DNA from: an uncultured Oscillospiraceae bacterium | GTDB taxonomy: Bacteria; Bacillota; Clostridia; Oscillospirales; Oscillospiraceae | Direction of reading: 5' to 3' | DNA: 64,000 nucleotides | Assembly: GCA_934591635.1 (NCBI GenBank) | Contig: CAKTPI010000004.1 | Coordinates: forward strand, 62,001 to 126,000 | In this document: positions 62,912 through 64,000 of the stretch, piece after piece | How positions within the stretch are numbered: the stretch's first letter is position 1 | Layout of the letters: every line of letters begins with the position of its first letter | Program-made: the position numbers and the translations under genes | The notes under the pieces: model-generated | What the model saw: the letters and a program-made list of their open reading frames with translations, nothing else | Database searches by the model: none | Told to the model about the DNA's origin: nothing

Positions 62912-63535
62912 ATGGATGCAGAGGATGTTGGGAAATTTCTGGCCGCCATCAAGGGCAGTAAATATGAGTACCCCTTGTTTGTGGCCGTCTTCACCGGCCT
63001 GCGTCAAGGGGAACTATTGGGGCTAACCTGGGACTGCGTAGATTTTGAACACGGTTTGCTTCTCATCAATAAACAGCACAACCGGGTCAAAGGCGATACA
63101 GCGTTCCGCTTCGCCAGTCTGAAAAATGACAAGGCCCGTGTCCTGACTGTAGCAGATGAGGTTATGGAGGTTCTAAAGCTGCAAAAGAAGTGCCAGGAAG
63201 CATGGGCCGCCACTTTGGGTGATGGATGGGCAAACCCCGATCATCTTGTGTTTACTACAGAGTTTGGGCGTTATATCAACAATAAAATTCTCTATCAAAA
63301 CTTCAAGAGAATTATGAAAAAGTTGGGTAAGCCCGACTTGCGTTTCCACGACCTGCGCCACACCTATGCTGTCAATAGTCTCCGTGCTGGGGACGATATT
63401 AAAACGGTACAAGAGAACTTGGGCCACGCTACAGCTTCTTTTACACTGTCCACCTATGCCCACGCTACACCAGGCATGAAGAAGGAAAGTGCCAAGCGGA
63501 TGACGGAATTTATCCGTTCCGTACAAGGCATGTAG
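62912..63535 (+). CDS. Tyrosine integrase, catalytic domain only
   Basis: 207 residues of a phage/ICE-type tyrosine recombinase. All catalytic residues are visible: Arg in FTGLRQGELLGL, Lys region NKQHNRVKGD, HDLRHTYAVNSLRAG (H-x-x-R), LGHATASFTL and the Tyr in STYAHATPG. The core-binding and arm-binding N-terminal domains (about 170 residues) are absent, replaced by the IS66 tnpB fragment. The ATG at 62912 is fortuitous. Excision is therefore unlikely. It ends 30 bp before the right direct repeat. Confidence 0.88.
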   Translation: MDAEDVGKFLAAIKGSKYEYPLFVAVFTGLRQGELLGLTWDCVDFEHGLLLINKQHNRVKGDTAFRFASLKNDKARVLTVADEVMEVLKLQKKCQEAWAATLGDGWANPDHLVFTTEFGRYINNKILYQNFKRIMKKLGKPDLRFHDLRHTYAVNSLRAGDDIKTVQENLGHATASFTLSTYAHATPGMKKESAKRMTEFIRSVQGM

Positions 63536-63564
63536 CTGTCGGCTGCTGACCGCAAAATTTTCGC

Positions 63565-63588
63565 ATTACGGTCACGGTTACGGTCAAA
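63565..63588. repeat. Right 24-bp direct repeat, candidate attR
   Basis: Exact copy of 39314-39337, next to the integrase as att sites normally are. Confidence 0.75.
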
Positions 63589-63630
63589 GTAAATTCCGCA
63601 GAAAAAGCTTCAACTTTTGGGACATGAAAT

Positions 63631-64000
63631 TCATCCATTTCCCCAGAAAGCAAAAGAAACTCCGCACCAAAATTGGTGCGGAGTTGGTGGGGGACAGTCG
63701 TTTACATCCGAACAAAACACATATTCAATTTCGTCCAGGGTCACGGTTTCCGTATGATTCCGGAAATTGTAGGTGAAAATAATTCTATCCTCATACACAT
63801 ACACGGAGTTCAAAAATGTATCAATCATTTCACGCTGGTAGGCCTTGTCGTTGATATTGCCGTATTTGAAACGGCTGATCCATTTTACAATTTCCTCCTT
63901 GGTAAACACCGGCTGCACCATCTGGGCACGGATCAGGCTGATATTCAGTTCCTCTTTTTGCCGTTCCAGTTCTTCCATTCGCTCTTTGGTAGTGGGCGTA
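63631..64000 (-). CDS. Large serine recombinase, C-terminal part (runs off the window)
   Basis: The last 122 codons of a serine recombinase on the minus strand: a coiled-coil segment (MEELERQKEELNISLIRAQM), then FTKEEIVKWISRFKYGNIND, MIDTFLNSVYVYEDRIIFTY and NFRNHTETVTLDEI, as at the C-terminus of Tn4451 TnpX-like enzymes. The final 20 residues (PPPTPHQFWCGVSFAFWG) are encoded across a perfect hairpin (63659-63684), which suggests the frame reads through a terminator or element end after loss of its native stop. It belongs to a second, different mobile element. Confidence 0.8.
   Translation of the reverse strand, partial: TPTTKERMEELERQKEELNISLIRAQMVQPVFTKEEIVKWISRFKYGNINDKAYQREMIDTFLNSVYVYEDRIIFTYNFRNHTETVTLDEIEYVFCSDVNDCPPPTPHQFWCGVSFAFWGNG

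Larger units (their letters stand above)
39314..63588. mobile_element. Decayed Tn1549/CTn-like integrative conjugative element with defence cargo
   Basis: Bounded by 24-bp direct repeats with a tyrosine integrase at the right end. The left half holds parAB and conjugation genes in the order VirD4 remnant, VirB2-like, VirB6-like, PrgI, VirB4 and transglycosylase/C40, which matches Firmicutes elements of the Tn1549 class. Losses: most of VirD4, any relaxase and helper genes, the integrase N-terminus. VirB4 and the cell-wall hydrolase are also broken. The right half is AT-rich cargo (52.2-61.6 kb) with PIN, SIR2, HNH and ATPase genes. The element should be unable to transfer by itself. Confidence 0.75.

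Noticed and set aside
39178..63695. Shared TTGGTGGGGGA at the tRNA fragment and in the serine recombinase end as an att pair
   Set aside because: Only 11 bp are shared and the right copy lies inside a coding frame; the 24-bp repeat is a far better att candidate.

Overview
The window reads as a chromosomal segment of an uncultured-type gut Clostridia (Bacillota), most likely in the Oscillospirales. The basis is low-GC-Gram-positive gene style (strong AGGAGG ribosome binding sites, consensus TTGACA/TATAAT promoters, intrinsic terminators) at a moderately high GC content, YmdB, YhaN/SbcD-like and DUF6110 genes, and a Tn1549/CTn-like conjugation module with a group II intron. The genus assignment is inference.

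Left part (1-39.1 kb) is ordinary chromosome in short operons. In order: an MFS transporter end; a hybrid histidine kinase plus solute-binding lipoprotein; a Crp/Fnr regulator, MBL hydrolase and GH51 arabinofuranosidase; a small ABC importer; carAB with a leader terminator; a YmdB phosphodiesterase with an SbcD-like nuclease and SbcC/YhaN-like ATPase; a very large RND transporter; DUF6110 with a P1B-type ATPase; a 204-bp palindromic MITE-like insertion; a small-molecule operon (methyltransferase, MBL hydrolase, chimeric hydrolase, membrane protein); a cobalamin-riboswitch-controlled B12 importer with a CGGC-type protein; tRNA-Gly(CCC); an HxlR/HD operon beside a frameshifted lectin-like gene; a ZIP transporter; a LURP-one protein; and a MerR-controlled alcohol dehydrogenase (frameshifted) with a carboxymuconolactone decarboxylase-like protein.

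Right part (39.2-64 kb) is mobile. A 23-nt 3' fragment of a tRNA gene (39179-39201, minus strand), still followed by its terminator, marks one end of an older tRNA-integrated island. Inside it, a 24-bp perfect direct repeat (39314-39337 and 63565-63588) brackets a decayed integrative conjugative element, with a tyrosine integrase 30 bp from the right repeat. The element carries parAB preceded by about 350 nt of probable structured RNA, a stump of VirD4, VirB2/VirB6-like membrane proteins, a Phd/VapC toxin-antitoxin cassette, PrgI, a VirB4 split by a 2.7-kb group II intron and then broken by a stop codon, and a frameshifted lytic transglycosylase/C40 hydrolase. No relaxase gene is visible.

Its cargo (52.2-61.6 kb) is much more AT-rich and looks like a defence island. 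It holds a 1173-residue helical repeat protein with a GreA/B C-terminal-like segment and a PIN nuclease, and a compact three-gene operon of ABC-type ATPase, HNH nuclease and SIR2-like NADase. The ATPase/HNH pair resembles Septu (PtuA/PtuB); I know of no described system with SIR2 as a third gene, so this operon is the best candidate for an undescribed system. Two unrelated IS66 remnants border it, and the right one has removed the N-terminus of the integrase. The window ends inside a serine recombinase gene.
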